64,000 nt of DNA from NCBI GenBank assembly GCA_943846755.1, contig OX044365.1, positions 1,302,001 through 1,366,000 of the forward strand, read 5' to 3'. The position numbers were made by a program, and so were the translations under genes. Below are positions 16,431 through 25,795 of this stretch, piece by piece. Below the pieces are notes generated by a model. That model worked only from the letters and a program-made list of their open reading frames with translations, was not told the origin of the DNA and searched no databases. This DNA comes from UBA8752 sp002336475 (GTDB taxonomy: Bacteria; Bacteroidota; Bacteroidia; Flavobacteriales_D; Sanyastnellaceae). The first letter of the stretch is position 1. Each line of letters begins with the position of its first letter.

Positions 16431-19400
16431 TCAGCGCTTGATCACCTTGAAGTTCTGCACCCAGGTGTCATTGTAGCACTTCACGATATAGGTGCCCGCT
16501 GGATGCCGCTCAAGAGAAATGACGGTGCGCATGCTGCCCAGCCCAAGACTGCGTGAAGCCAAGCGCCTGCCCAAGTGGTCCATGACTTCCAGATGAATCG
16601 GCCCGCTGTGTTCGCCGAAAGAAGTGGCATCGACCGTAAAGTCACCCCGCGTAGGGTTGGGATACAGCTGAACCATTTGCTCTGTGCCGGCCACAGGGCC
16701 TTCAACACCATTGATTCCACTGGCAAAAAGTGGGATGTGGAAGTCGTACTCACAGATGCCGAAGTCATCCATGACAACCACGTTGTAGTCGCCCACCGGA
16801 AGGCCGGGAAAGTCTCCCGATGCAGAGAAATTCTGGCCCCCATCGATGCTGTATTGGTAAGAACCTGAGCCCGACGATGCAGTGATGACAATGGCTCCAT
16901 CCGTGGTTACGACAGAAGTGGGCTGGGTGATCACCATCTGCACACCATTGAAGTCACACACGGAAATGGTGACGGTCTCCTCGTAGGTACACTGCCCTGT
17001 TTCACTTTGGACGACGACGTCATAGTCTCCTGGACTGAGGTTGCCAAAGGTGTTCGAGCTGCCAAAGGACTGTCCTCCATCGATGCTGAATTCGAAGATG
17101 TCCTCATTGGAAAAGGGGTTGACGATCAGAACGCCGTCATTCGCGGTGCTGGACGAAGCGTGGTTCACGCTGATTTCGGTCGCAACTTGACAAGCGCCAT
17201 CGCCCACACAAAATGATTCCTCGGCTTCGTAATCGAATTCTCCGCCATTGTAAATGATGGTCTCACCCGCTGCATTGAGCACCTGAAAATGGCCTTCTCC
17301 ATATCCGCAGCACATGCCGTCCCCAAAACTGTCGTAGACGTAAAGGGTCAGACATGCATCGGCACTCACACAGATGTCCTCGGTGTATTCCTCTGCGCCC
17401 CCCAATGGAAAATCTCCCCCAGAAATAACTTGACCTGAACCCACATCCACCATCTCCCATGAGGTTTCCGAAGGGTAGTTGTCGGACAAAATGGACAGCG
17501 TCACGGTTTCGAAATCCACATCCAAGTCTACCGTCTCCACGACCACGTTGTTGCCCAAGTCTCCGTCAGACCCCCCATTGACTCCTGTCAAAAGCAGCTG
17601 TATGCTGTTGCCGGTGGGCAGGAGGTTGTCTTCGAGCGTGAAGGTGACCACACCTTGCCCATCATAGTCAATGTTGACCGACGCCTCGATCACCTCGGTA
17701 AAGGTTCCGTTCACCTCGACCTGGATTTGGACCGTCTCGATGGCCGTCTCTCCCAAGTTGGATACGATGGCATTGATCCCGACCTGTCCATCACAGGTGG
17801 GATTGACCTGTCCGAACGAGATGGCCGCGTCCAAGGGATGGAGCTTTGTGAGGACAAACTCGAGGGTGTCGTTGTTGGAATATCCGTCGTCCTCATCCGA
17901 AACGATGCCGGCAATGGTGTACTCCCCAATCGCGGAGAAATCCTGGGGTGTGGCGAACTGAAATTCGGCATCACTGAACGGAGCGATGGTGTCTGTTACG
18001 GTCATGGTCTCCACCAGCTCACCGCCCACCACCAATGAGAGGTCGAAGCCGCTCATGTCGTTCAGCCCAGTGTTGGCCACCCGCACGGTCACCTGTTCTT
18101 CTGTGCCCAAATCAGACGATGCTTGGGGGTCGATGAACTCCTCCACAGCCAGGTCGTTGTCGGCCTTGATGCCCGCCCAAAACGACACCCACGGCCTGGC
18201 TTGCTTGATGGCCAGCTGGTCTTGGGCCGTGACCTTGTACTCGATGTCCATCCCGAACCCTTCGATGCCCTCCACACCATAGAGCGCGGCAAATTCATCG
18301 TGGATGACCCCCAAGTACTCCCTCATGAGGTCGAGGTACACATTCTCCATGACCAACTGGCCATCCTCGACCAGGTTGGACAACCTCAAAACGACATAAC
18401 CAGCGCCTTGGTTTTCGTCCTCATAGAGTAGGATTTCCTCTGGAATGGAATTGGGCTCAGGATTGGTAATGAGCGACTCGCCCACCTGGGTATTCAGGTA
18501 GAACGTTCCTTGAGTATCGTAGATAGGGTCCAAGCTGATGCCCACGCCATTGGACTGTTCTTCTTGGAAATTGGGGTGACACAATACGCCCATGGCCGCC
18601 ATGAAGTGGTCCACGCGATAGAAGTCCCGTTCCTCGAATGCCCTGAAATTCCACATGCTCGCGTACACCTGACGGATGGACTTGTAGATGTGGCCCTCAT
18701 CCTCGTATTGGGTTTTGGAGGTGTACAGACCGGCTCCGCTAAACCCGGGCAAGTCCTCATTGTTGGTGGACGATCGGCAGCGAACCGCCGTTCCTTCCGG
18801 GAAGTCATCGTGCATGTTCTGCAGGTCATCCATCATCCACTGGGGCATGGGCGCGTCCTTGATGTCGTCCCTAAAGTCTCGGAGGCGGTCCTCCCTGAAC
18901 GCCATGTCATTGATGAAAGAAGGGTTGTTGATCATGACATCTGCCTCCTCGTAGAAGCCGTTGAATTGCATGAACTCGTCGTAGTAGTAGAACGGAATGC
19001 CAAAACCGTCCGGGATGGTGCCCTCTGGGAAACCGAATGACCGCATGGTGGCCACATTGGAGCACTTGGCGCCAAATGCCGTCGACATCTCAAACCCGAT
19101 GTCGTCTAATGGCAGAATCTCGGTGATGCTCAGGTCGCGCACCGGTATCTGCGGCTCGGTGGGCCGGAGCGCTTCGTACCAGGAATTCACCTCGTCCAAA
19201 GTGGCCTCTCGAATCTGAAAAGACTCCTGCTCCACCTTGTAGTAGATGTAACTCCCGAGCAGGCTGCTGATGGAATCAATCGACAGTGGATCGGCGATGT
19301 AGGCATTGGGCACGTTGTCCTGAATGGCCCTTAAGTTCACGTGGGACAGCGGCGTTTGAATCACGGATGTCATGATGCCACCTACACGTGGCAGGGAGTT

Positions 19401-20384
19401 CGGCAAGGCGTCGTAAAGAACGATGTCTCGGGATCCCGGTGTCTCTCCCAGTTCCATATGTCGGAAGAAGCCATAACCTTCGGCCAAGTGAAGGGGGATG
19501 TAATCGACATCCGCAAAAACTTCGGACTCCAGGACCACCTCTATGCCAGACCCTTCGAAGTCCTCCGCATAATTGTTGAGGTAGTTGTTTTCGTCGCCTT
19601 CCCCAATGAAGTGGGTCATGTTGTTCTGCAAGAAGGGCATGCTGGCCAACAACAAGTGGTAGGTCCGTTGGGTGTCCTCAAAGTCATCGGCATTGCCGAA
19701 GGAGAAGTTGAACGAATACCCGCCGATGGTGCCATTGGGGTTGATTTGCGTGGGGTAGAATACGATCTCTCCTGAGGAATCGTCCCCAACCACATCCGCA
19801 CCGATGGCGCCCCAGAAACCGTAGTGAACGGTGTGCGTGTTGCTGTTGATGAAGTACACCTTGGGCTCCGGTGTATCCCTGTCCATGATGCCAAACTTCA
19901 CATACAGTTGGTCGTCCAAAAAGGGCGCCCACCCTACATTGTTGACTGTGGCCAATGCCATAAATGTCTCTGCATCCGGTATTGAAGTCGACCCGTCTTC
20001 AAAATCAATGGGCGCTGCATAATTCAACGGCGCGTCAGTGGGCATATTCTGGTATTCTGTGATGTCGTCAATGAGGTCACCATCGATGTCACCGGGATCG
20101 GAAACGTCATATTCGCGCACCGTGTACTGATCCTCGGGGTAGGCTGCGCCAGGTTCCGAAATCACCATGGTGCCATCCACCCCCATGGTCATGGAGCTGG
20201 CCCATTCAAAGGTTGGGCTGTGTTGGGCCTCCAAGATGTAATACTTCCCAGACTCGGCCTGAATGGAGAGCTGAACTTGCCCGAAGACGTTGACCGAGTA
20301 ATTGTCAATGGGTACAATGTCTTGCCCGAGGACAGTGAAACTGCTCAATACGGCGCACAACAACAGCTGAGACTTTTTGGACAT
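16431..20384 (-). CDS. T9SS-exported protein with pyruvate phosphate dikinase (PEP/pyruvate-binding) domain
   Basis: A 1317-residue protein. Signal peptide at 1-20 (SQLLLCAVLSSFTVLG). Residues about 30-400 form an unassigned region that ends in PLSHVNLRAIQDNVPNAY, resembling the PEP-utilising swivelling histidine segment (SHVAIRAR-like). About 410-735 is the PPDK/PEP-synthase ATP-binding domain (AVRCRSSTNNEDLPGFSGAGLYTS; MDIEYKV...AIKQARPW). Then two CARDB-like domains, a DSFGDGMCCGYG module, two SprB-type repeats (GSYQYSIDGGQNFSASG) and a T9SS type A tail (VQLYPNPTRGDFTV). ATG at 20384 was preferred over 20414. An ATP-dependent enzyme fold outside the cell is odd; its substrate is unknown. 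Confidence 0.82.
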   Translation of the reverse strand: MSKKSQLLLCAVLSSFTVLGQDIVPIDNYSVNVFGQVQLSIQAESGKYYILEAQHSPTFEWASSMTMGVDGTMVISEPGAAYPEDQYTVREYDVSDPGDIDGDLIDDITEYQNMPTDAPLNYAAPIDFEDGSTSIPDAETFMALATVNNVGWAPFLDDQLYVKFGIMDRDTPEPKVYFINSNTHTVHYGFWGAIGADVVGDDSSGEIVFYPTQINPNGTIGGYSFNFSFGNADDFEDTQRTYHLLLASMPFLQNNMTHFIGEGDENNYLNNYAEDFEGSGIEVVLESEVFADVDYIPLHLAEGYGFFRHMELGETPGSRDIVLYDALPNSLPRVGGIMTSVIQTPLSHVNLRAIQDNVPNAYIADPLSIDSISSLLGSYIYYKVEQESFQIREATLDEVNSWYEALRPTEPQIPVRDLSITEILPLDDIGFEMSTAFGAKCSNVATMRSFGFPEGTIPDGFGIPFYYYDEFMQFNGFYEEADVMINNPSFINDMAFREDRLRDFRDDIKDAPMPQWMMDDLQNMHDDFPEGTAVRCRSSTNNEDLPGFSGAGLYTSKTQYEDEGHIYKSIRQVYASMWNFRAFEERDFYRVDHFMAAMGVLCHPNFQEEQSNGVGISLDPIYDTQGTFYLNTQVGESLITNPEPNSIPEEILLYEDENQGAGYVVLRLSNLVEDGQLVMENVYLDLMREYLGVIHDEFAALYGVEGIEGFGMDIEYKVTAQDQLAIKQARPWVSFWAGIKADNDLAVEEFIDPQASSDLGTEEQVTVRVANTGLNDMSGFDLSLVVGGELVETMTVTDTIAPFSDAEFQFATPQDFSAIGEYTIAGIVSDEDDGYSNNDTLEFVLTKLHPLDAAISFGQVNPTCDGQVGINAIVSNLGETAIETVQIQVEVNGTFTEVIEASVNIDYDGQGVVTFTLEDNLLPTGNSIQLLLTGVNGGSDGDLGNNVVVETVDLDVDFETVTLSILSDNYPSETSWEMVDVGSGQVISGGDFPLGGAEEYTEDICVSADACLTLYVYDSFGDGMCCGYGEGHFQVLNAAGETIIYNGGEFDYEAEESFCVGDGACQVATEISVNHASSSTANDGVLIVNPFSNEDIFEFSIDGGQSFGSSNTFGNLSPGDYDVVVQSETGQCTYEETVTISVCDFNGVQMVITQPTSVVTTDGAIVITASSGSGSYQYSIDGGQNFSASGDFPGLPVGDYNVVVMDDFGICEYDFHIPLFASGINGVEGPVAGTEQMVQLYPNPTRGDFTVDATSFGEHSGPIHLEVMDHLGRRLASRSLGLGSMRTVISLERHPAGTYIVKCYNDTWVQNFKVIKR

Positions 20385-20474
20385 GGCGGTTTGATTCTTG
20401 GTGCTGTGGATCATAGAAATGACCCGTGTTCATGATGTTTGGTTGCACTCCTAGCAGGATCCAACCCTGCCGTT

Positions 20475-21011
20475 CTAGTGCCCACAATGAAAGGCCGTGT
20501 GCAACACATGCAGCCTGTTGCCTTGCGCCGAGACGACAACCTGATAGACCCGGTTGTAGATGGATTCATCGAAAGAACCGATGTCTTCACCCACCAGCAA
20601 CCCGGCCAAAACCCCCGTCGTATTGCTGTGTCCTACCACCAAAGCATCTTGCTGCTTCTGGAGCAACTCCTCCATGGCCCCCTCCAATGCCCGTGGATCA
20701 TATGCCTGGACCTCCAACCCCTTGGCGCGCGCTGTGGGCAAGGCCGTATTCATTGTTCGGCGAAAGTCTGTGCTGTACACCGCCTCGAGCGGCACCGCAT
20801 CAAAAAAGGCTGTGAGGCTCTCGGACCGCTCCACACCGCAGGCTGTCAAGTCTGGGTCTTGGGCGTCAAGCTCTTTCTCTGCATGCCGGACGAGATAGAG
20901 GGTAAACGTTCCGTCTTCCTGAGCGGCTGCAGGCATTTGAATTCCTGAAAGGAGCATTAGAAATGCCCAAATCGCGTGGGCGGAAGTTGTTCTGATGGTC
21001 ATAGCATACAT
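20475..21011 (-). CDS. Exported histidine phosphatase family protein
   Basis: A 178-residue member of the phosphoglycerate-mutase-like histidine phosphatase superfamily. A signal peptide covers residues 1-31. The catalytic motif is LVRHAEKE (H43, the phosphate-accepting histidine, with R42), a second arginine lies in TDFRRT, and the second histidine is in VVGHSNT (H128). The insert characteristic of mutases is absent, pointing to a small phosphatase acting in the periplasm. Methionine 4 (21002) is an equally possible start. Divergent from alkB. Confidence 0.85.
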   Translation of the reverse strand: MYAMTIRTTSAHAIWAFLMLLSGIQMPAAAQEDGTFTLYLVRHAEKELDAQDPDLTACGVERSESLTAFFDAVPLEAVYSTDFRRTMNTALPTARAKGLEVQAYDPRALEGAMEELLQKQQDALVVGHSNTTGVLAGLLVGEDIGSFDESIYNRVYQVVVSAQGNRLHVLHTAFHCGH

Positions 21012-21180
21012 GTTGGGTCATTCTCTCGCCGCACTCCATTGCGAAAGACGGTTCGAAGCCGTGCCCTGAACTTATGGCGATTCTCTGGGATATCACGACA
21101 ATTGAGATGCCCAAAAAGCCCCCCTTGCCATGACTCTTGCAGGTTGACCTGGATTGGCCTGCACTCCGGCCGCCTTGGGT

Positions 21181-21236
21181 TTTTGGGTGCTTACCCAAAA
21201 TCCAGTACTTTGGCTGCATTGGGTGTTTACCCAAAT
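21181..21236 (+). promoter_or_regulatory. Two palindromic operator-like sites in front of alkB
   Basis: TTTTGGGT-GCTT-ACCCAAAA at 21181-21200 and TTGGGT-GTTT-ACCCAA at 21219-21234 share the pattern TTGGGTGYTTACCCAA and are 36 bases apart. Between them lies TACTTTGG (21206-21213), a near match to the Bacteroidota -7 element, and the alkB start follows at 21254. Palindromes of this size suit a dimeric TetR protein, and a tetR gene is the second gene of the unit. Autoregulation is inference. Confidence 0.55.
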
Positions 21237-21253
21237 ATTTTAATCCGCTGACT

Positions 21254-22309
21254 GTGAGAGACGTTAAGTATTTATTCGCCTACACCATCCCGCTTTCCGC
21301 CTTTGCCTCCTTTGCATCGACGGGGATTTGGACCTACTCGGCCGTTTTCTATGCTTTTCTCGTACTCCCCATCTTGGACGTTGTGACCGGAGAAAAGACC
21401 GAAAACCTCAAAGAAGACGACGTCGCCTACAAAAAGACCAAGTGGATCTTCGACGCCATGCTCTACCTCAATGTGCCCATTGTATTTGGGCTGTTGGCTT
21501 ATGGGCTGCACAAGGTGCAAACGGTCGAGTTTGCCACCTATGAATGGGTGGGCCTCGCCCTGTCTGGTGGCATTCTGCTTGCCACAAACGGCATCAACGT
21601 CGCCCACGAACTCGGACATCGGAAGCCGCTGGCAGAACGGCTGATGAGCAAATTGCTCTACATGCCCTGCCTCTACATGCACTTCTTTATCGAGCACAAT
21701 TACGGACACCACCTGCACGTCGCCACGCCAGAAGACCCTGCCACAGCCCGGTACAACCAGACGGTCTACAGTTTCTGGTTTACGTCCGTCACCCGCCAAT
21801 ATGTAAGCGCTTGGAAGCTCCAATCGCAGCTCCTCAAGCGCCAAGGACGGCGGTTTTTATCGGTCAAAAACGACATGTTTTGGTACCACCTCATCCAACC
21901 GGCGTACCTGCTCGGGGTGTACATGCTTTTTGGCATGACGGGACTGCTTTTTGCCTTGGCTGTCGGCGTCATCGCCTTCCTTTTCCTAGAGTGCATCAAC
22001 TACATCGAGCACTACGGTTTGCGCCGGTTCAAGACTGAATCTGGCCGATACGAAATCGTCAAGCCCTACCACTCGTGGAATTCCAATTTCAACATTGGAC
22101 GGATTACCCTGTACGAGCTGACCCGCCACAGCGACCACCACTTCAGGTCCACCAAGAAATACCAAGTGCTGGACAGCCATCAGGAAAGCCCCACCCTCCC
22201 GTTGGGCTACCCGGCCTCCATCCTCCTGAGCCTTGCCCCTCCACTGTGGTTCTGGATCATGAACCCGCACGTCCCACAGGAGATGAAGCAGCGCCTCGCC
22301 CATGACTGA
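21254..22309 (+). CDS. alkB: AlkB-type alkane 1-monooxygenase
   Basis: Membrane-bound non-haem di-iron monooxygenase, which hydroxylates the terminal carbon of alkanes or other aliphatic chains with electrons from rubredoxin. All histidine boxes are present: HELGH (residues 118-122), EHNYGHH (147-153), NYIEHYG and LTRHSDHH (292-296). Several hydrophobic helices surround them. Length 351 residues from GTG at 21254, slightly short of the usual 380-410; upstream codons are in frame but run through the palindromes and do not look coding. No rubredoxin gene is nearby. Overlaps the tetR start by 8 bases, so the two are co-transcribed. Confidence 0.88.
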   Translation: MRDVKYLFAYTIPLSAFASFASTGIWTYSAVFYAFLVLPILDVVTGEKTENLKEDDVAYKKTKWIFDAMLYLNVPIVFGLLAYGLHKVQTVEFATYEWVGLALSGGILLATNGINVAHELGHRKPLAERLMSKLLYMPCLYMHFFIEHNYGHHLHVATPEDPATARYNQTVYSFWFTSVTRQYVSAWKLQSQLLKRQGRRFLSVKNDMFWYHLIQPAYLLGVYMLFGMTGLLFALAVGVIAFLFLECINYIEHYGLRRFKTESGRYEIVKPYHSWNSNFNIGRITLYELTRHSDHHFRSTKKYQVLDSHQESPTLPLGYPASILLSLAPPLWFWIMNPHVPQEMKQRLAHD

Positions 22310-22976
22310 TGCGTCGACAGGCCTGCTCACGGCAGGCACACTTGAACGGTTCTCGGCCAAGACGCGGGACAAACTGCTTGAGGCCAGCCTCATTCTATTC
22401 AACGAGCGGGGGTTTGCGGCGGTGACCACGGCCTCCATCGCGCAGCATGCCGGTGTATTGGAAGGCACGCTTTGGTACCATTTTCGTACCAAGAAGGACA
22501 TCCTCACGGCGCACATTGAACTCCTCCAACAGGTCTTCGAAGGGGCCAATATCGCCGCGGACTCCAGCGATGAAGAGGCCATCATCACAGGAATCTTCGC
22601 CTCTTACGATGTCATCTGGGACTTCCGCTACATCCTTCGCGATGACTTTGCCTCATTGCTCGATCCTGAGGAGCCTGCGCTGAAGACCACACTTGTGGTC
22701 AATGACTTTTTGGATGCATGGACTGAAGGACGCATTCAGCACGCCCACCAGCACGGTTTGCTTCAGTTGGAGCAAAAAGGCATGGAGGACCTCTCCGAAA
22801 TCATCCTGGTCATCGGCCGGTATTGGCTGGACTTCTCCAAAAAGAAGTACCCAGAGGCCGACAACCATGCGCTGCGGCGCAAAGGACTGCGGCACGTCTT
22901 TACCATTCTAGGGCCCTACCTCTCCTCCACTGCTTCCGGGTTCATCGAGGCCCGGTTAGGACCCAGTATCCACTAA
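22302..22976 (+). CDS. TetR/AcrR family transcriptional regulator
   Basis: A 224-residue regulator. The N-terminal DNA-binding domain spans about residues 18-66 (KLLEASLILFNERGFAAVTTASIAQHAGVLEGTLWYHFRTKKDIL as a whole pattern; helix-turn-helix core ASIAQHAG and LWYHF). The C-terminal part is helical and ligand-binding in this family. Its ATG lies inside the end of alkB, so it is translated from the same message. The most natural role is control of alkB in response to an alkane, fatty acid or alcohol, through the two palindromes at 21181-21236. Ligand is unknown. Confidence 0.85.
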   Translation: MTDASTGLLTAGTLERFSAKTRDKLLEASLILFNERGFAAVTTASIAQHAGVLEGTLWYHFRTKKDILTAHIELLQQVFEGANIAADSSDEEAIITGIFASYDVIWDFRYILRDDFASLLDPEEPALKTTLVVNDFLDAWTEGRIQHAHQHGLLQLEQKGMEDLSEIILVIGRYWLDFSKKKYPEADNHALRRKGLRHVFTILGPYLSSTASGFIEARLGPSIH

Positions 22977-23166
22977 AACAGCCTGCCCACAAGCAGGGGA
23001 GTTCGATCATCATGAGACTGCATGATCGATCACAAGCCCCCCATTCCTTCAGGTAGGCCTCTCCAACAGCAAGCCCCATCCACATTGTTGTTGTTCGTAA
23101 CGTCTCGTAAGATTTTTCCTACAAGAAAAGCCGATGGAGAACTTTGGGCTCACAAATAAACCCATC

Positions 23167-23784
23167 ATGAAATCACTACACATCAGTCTCGCTGTGCTGT
23201 TCGCAGCGGTTTTGACACTCAACGTTCAAGCCCAAGAGGAAGGGGCCAAAGAAATGGCCACTTACGGAGTAGGCGTCGGAATCAGCCCCTTTGGCCCTTC
23301 TGTCAACTTCTCACACCACCTTTCTGCCAAGACCACCATTCAGGTTGGAGTTGGCGCATTCTCCGGTGACAACCCCACCGACCTGGAAATCGGGGGCGCC
23401 ACCTTTTCTGGAACTGGCGAAACCAACTGGATGGGCATTTTCCTCAACCACCGTCCATTCGAAGATTACGATTGGATTCGGTTCAATGTGGGCATCGGCA
23501 TTGGCGGTATTGAAGGGACATTGACGGACGTCAACGACCCCACCCACTCTTATGCAGCCCGCTACGACAACAACCCTGTAGGCTATGTCGGAATCGGCGT
23601 CGGCTCGCGGCCTGTAAAGGGCGTCACTGTTGGCTTTGACATCGGTGGCCTGCACACTTCTGGTGCTGACATCACCGCCACAGGAACGACGGTTAACGCC
23701 GAAGTCTTGGAGGAGATTCCCAACACCTTGGGATACGGACGCGTGTTGCCCAACCTCCAGCTATCTGTGGGATACGGCTTCTGA
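23167..23784 (+). CDS. Outer-membrane beta-barrel-like protein
   Basis: A 205-residue exported protein. ATG at 23167 starts a signal peptide ending in VQAQE. The mature part consists of alternating strands (YGVGVGISPFGPSVNFS; TTIQVGVGAFSG; YVGIGVGSRPVKG) and ends in LSVGYGF, a terminal-phenylalanine pattern typical of outer-membrane barrels. An eight-stranded OmpA/OmpW-like barrel would fit the size. Function unknown. A strong terminator follows. The gene is alone in its transcript. Confidence 0.75.
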   Translation: MKSLHISLAVLFAAVLTLNVQAQEEGAKEMATYGVGVGISPFGPSVNFSHHLSAKTTIQVGVGAFSGDNPTDLEIGGATFSGTGETNWMGIFLNHRPFEDYDWIRFNVGIGIGGIEGTLTDVNDPTHSYAARYDNNPVGYVGIGVGSRPVKGVTVGFDIGGLHTSGADITATGTTVNAEVLEEIPNTLGYGRVLPNLQLSVGYGF

Positions 23785-23806
23785 ACGCCCCCTCTTTTGC
23801 ATTGTG

Positions 23807-23832
23807 AAACGCCCCGACTTCCGGGGCGTTTT
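23807..23832 (+). terminator. Rho-independent terminator after the barrel gene
   Basis: Stem AACGCCCCG (23808-23816) and its exact complement (23822-23830), five-base loop, ending in TTTT. Lies 23 bases after the stop. Confidence 0.85.
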
Positions 23833-23965
23833 GCATTGCTGAAGTTTCGCCTCCCTGCCAATCTAACCCGGCCTAGAGCGCTCATCACCCCACTTTCGCG
23901 CGAGCGCCAAAAAGAAGGGGCCTGATCATCCTCAAAGGGCGGGCAGGTGCACTTGTCTTTTTACG

Positions 23966-25102
23966 TCAAGGATGCGATCGCTCGACATCTTGAAGAAACC
24001 GGTCGTGCCGACTCATGATTTTGGCATCGCTGAATTCGCGCAGTGCCAGCGCTCGGTTGTGCTGCCGGCCAGCCTCATCCAATGGAGAAAAATCCAACTC
24101 CTCTGAACAGGCATCCCCGATGATGAACCCCAACCCTGAGAAGAACCGATGGGTCAAACCATCGCTTCGCAGGAGTACCCGGTGACCGAGGAGAAAGCTC
24201 AACACCACATTCCCTGTATTCTGGTTGCGTATTTGATTGTGCACGACCACTGGACTGGCAGCGAGAAACAGGTAATACTCCTCCAGGGGCAGCTTCTGCA
24301 TCAAACATTCCACATTGTCTCCCAGCGCAACAGACGCCAATGCCCGAATGGCGCGGGCATAACGCTTGCTGCCATAGGCCAAGATGACCTGCAACTTGCG
24401 GCCCGATTGCACCAAGGATGTGCGGTGATCCCAGATGAAATCAAGGTGGTTCCCAGAAGTCGATGCGCTGCTGCCGAGCAGTATGGGGCCTTGCGGGTCC
24501 CGAGAAGCTTGCACATTCGGAATTGGATCGGGCACCGCATTGTAAAAGGACGAATAGAGGTGCTTTGGAACCTGAGGCAGGTATGGCTTTGCGATAAAGT
24601 CTTCTCCAAAAAGATTCGCAATGGCGTCGGCTTTGCGCATCGCCTGTAATTCAGTATCCCGAGGTGTCACGTTCCAAGACGCGGGGAGCAACGTGCGCCG
24701 AAGAAACTGTATCAAAGACAAAATAGACACCGAATACTTGCACAGCACCCCCAAGAGAAGCCGTGACTTGGGCAAGTAAATGCCTTTACTCAAAGCAGGG
24801 AAAACCCTGAAGTAATCCTCCCCCCAAGAAGCCCACAGAATGAAAGGCCCATCGGGTATCGTCAACAACCATTTTGGCGTCGGATGGCGCATCTTGTGGA
24901 CCACAACTGCATCCCATTTGGCCATTCGGATTTCCTCCGGAAGGTTCTCTTTCGAATGAACGGACCAGTTTCCTGCGCCATCCTGCGCAGTCTGTCCCCC
25001 TGCGAACACCCAAACGTGTGCTTCATTAGAGCGGGCAAGCAGCATCGCCTGAAGCAGCGATACCGAAACATGCCGGTGAGCCAGATGCAAAACTCTTACC
25101 AT
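23966..25102 (-). CDS. WecF-like TDP-Fuc4NAc lipid-II glycosyltransferase family protein
   Basis: A 378-residue putative glycosyltransferase. The pattern WASWGEDYF near residue 91, long basic C-terminal half and especially the block NTGNVVLSFLLGHRVLLR (about 305-322) resemble the 4-acetamido-4,6-dideoxy-galactose (Fuc4NAc) transferase family, WecF. These enzymes add the third sugar of enterobacterial common antigen from TDP-Fuc4NAc to a lipid carrier on the cytoplasmic side. A hydrophobic stretch (LLLGVLCKYSVSILSLIQFL) could dip into the membrane. It starts 12 bases after the NeuD-like acyltransferase stop, so it is the last gene of a three-gene unit. Sugar donor here is unproved. Confidence 0.65.
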   Translation of the reverse strand: MVRVLHLAHRHVSVSLLQAMLLARSNEAHVWVFAGGQTAQDGAGNWSVHSKENLPEEIRMAKWDAVVVHKMRHPTPKWLLTIPDGPFILWASWGEDYFRVFPALSKGIYLPKSRLLLGVLCKYSVSILSLIQFLRRTLLPASWNVTPRDTELQAMRKADAIANLFGEDFIAKPYLPQVPKHLYSSFYNAVPDPIPNVQASRDPQGPILLGSSASTSGNHLDFIWDHRTSLVQSGRKLQVILAYGSKRYARAIRALASVALGDNVECLMQKLPLEEYYLFLAASPVVVHNQIRNQNTGNVVLSFLLGHRVLLRSDGLTHRFFSGLGFIIGDACSEELDFSPLDEAGRQHNRALALREFSDAKIMSRHDRFLQDVERSHP

Positions 25103-25114
25103 GGCTGATCTGGC

Positions 25115-25795
25115 TCAAAGGGTTCTCGGCTTGGCCGGTGTGCCCATCACAATTTGCCCCGCTTCGACGTCCTTGAGCACGAGACTTCCGGCGCCGATAA
25201 TGGCTGCATCACCGACTTGAGTGCCTTCCCGAATCAATGCTCCCATGCCCACAGTAACCCGCTCACCCAGCACCACCGAGCCTGCAGTGTGGGCACCTGG
25301 ATTGATCCGCGAAAAAGCACCCCAATGGTTGTGGTGACCCACGGAAGCATGTCGGTTTACATAGCAGCACATGCCCAACTGACTCATGGTCGCAACCGTG
25401 GCATGCGGTTGTACCCAAGTTCCAGGCCCAAGTACAGCGCTTGGCGCGATATCGGCGGTGGGGTGAACCACAACGCCTAGGGACGATTCAGGCAGATCTT
25501 TGGCGTCCTGAAACGCCCTCCAAACAGAAGAAGCTGCCGGCTCCCGGAGGACGCCCAGCATGCATGTGCCGTCCGTTTTGGACGGCATCCAATCCCTCAA
25601 TTCCACGAAGCTCGGAGAAGGCCAATCGTGAGGAATGAGCCCTGCCAACATGTCCTTGGAAGCGGGGAGGTTGTGTATGACTTGAACCTTGAGTTCCGAT
25701 GGCCTCCTGCTCCATTGTGCCGCAGCGAGCTCAAGCAGCATGGGATAAGCATGAGGGCCGAATCCCAGCAGCGTCAGGTCATGCGCGGGCTTCAT
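25115..25795 (-). CDS. NeuD/PglD-like left-handed beta-helix acyltransferase
   Basis: A 226-residue sugar O- or N-acyltransferase of the NeuD/PglD kind. Residues 1-95 form the nucleotide-sugar-binding part (LTLLGFGPHAYPMLLELAA); residues 100-226 are hexapeptide repeats (HPTADIAPSAVLGPGTWVQP; VVLGERVTVGMGALIREGTQ; AAIIGAGSLVLKDV) ending in the usual MGTPAKP. The catalytic histidine of the family fits HASVGHHN. PglD acetylates the 4-amino group of a UDP-4-amino-6-deoxy sugar. ATG at 25795 overlaps the upstream BKACE gene by 17 bases, so they are translationally coupled. The acyl donor could be acetyl-CoA or the product of the neighbouring BKACE enzyme (inference). Confidence 0.75.
   Translation of the reverse strand: MKPAHDLTLLGFGPHAYPMLLELAAAQWSRRPSELKVQVIHNLPASKDMLAGLIPHDWPSPSFVELRDWMPSKTDGTCMLGVLREPAASSVWRAFQDAKDLPESSLGVVVHPTADIAPSAVLGPGTWVQPHATVATMSQLGMCCYVNRHASVGHHNHWGAFSRINPGAHTAGSVVLGERVTVGMGALIREGTQVGDAAIIGAGSLVLKDVEAGQIVMGTPAKPRTL

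Noticed and set aside
20415..20474. Terminator between the PPDK-like gene and the phosphatase gene
   Set aside because: No stem followed by a T-run is visible in the 60-base gap.
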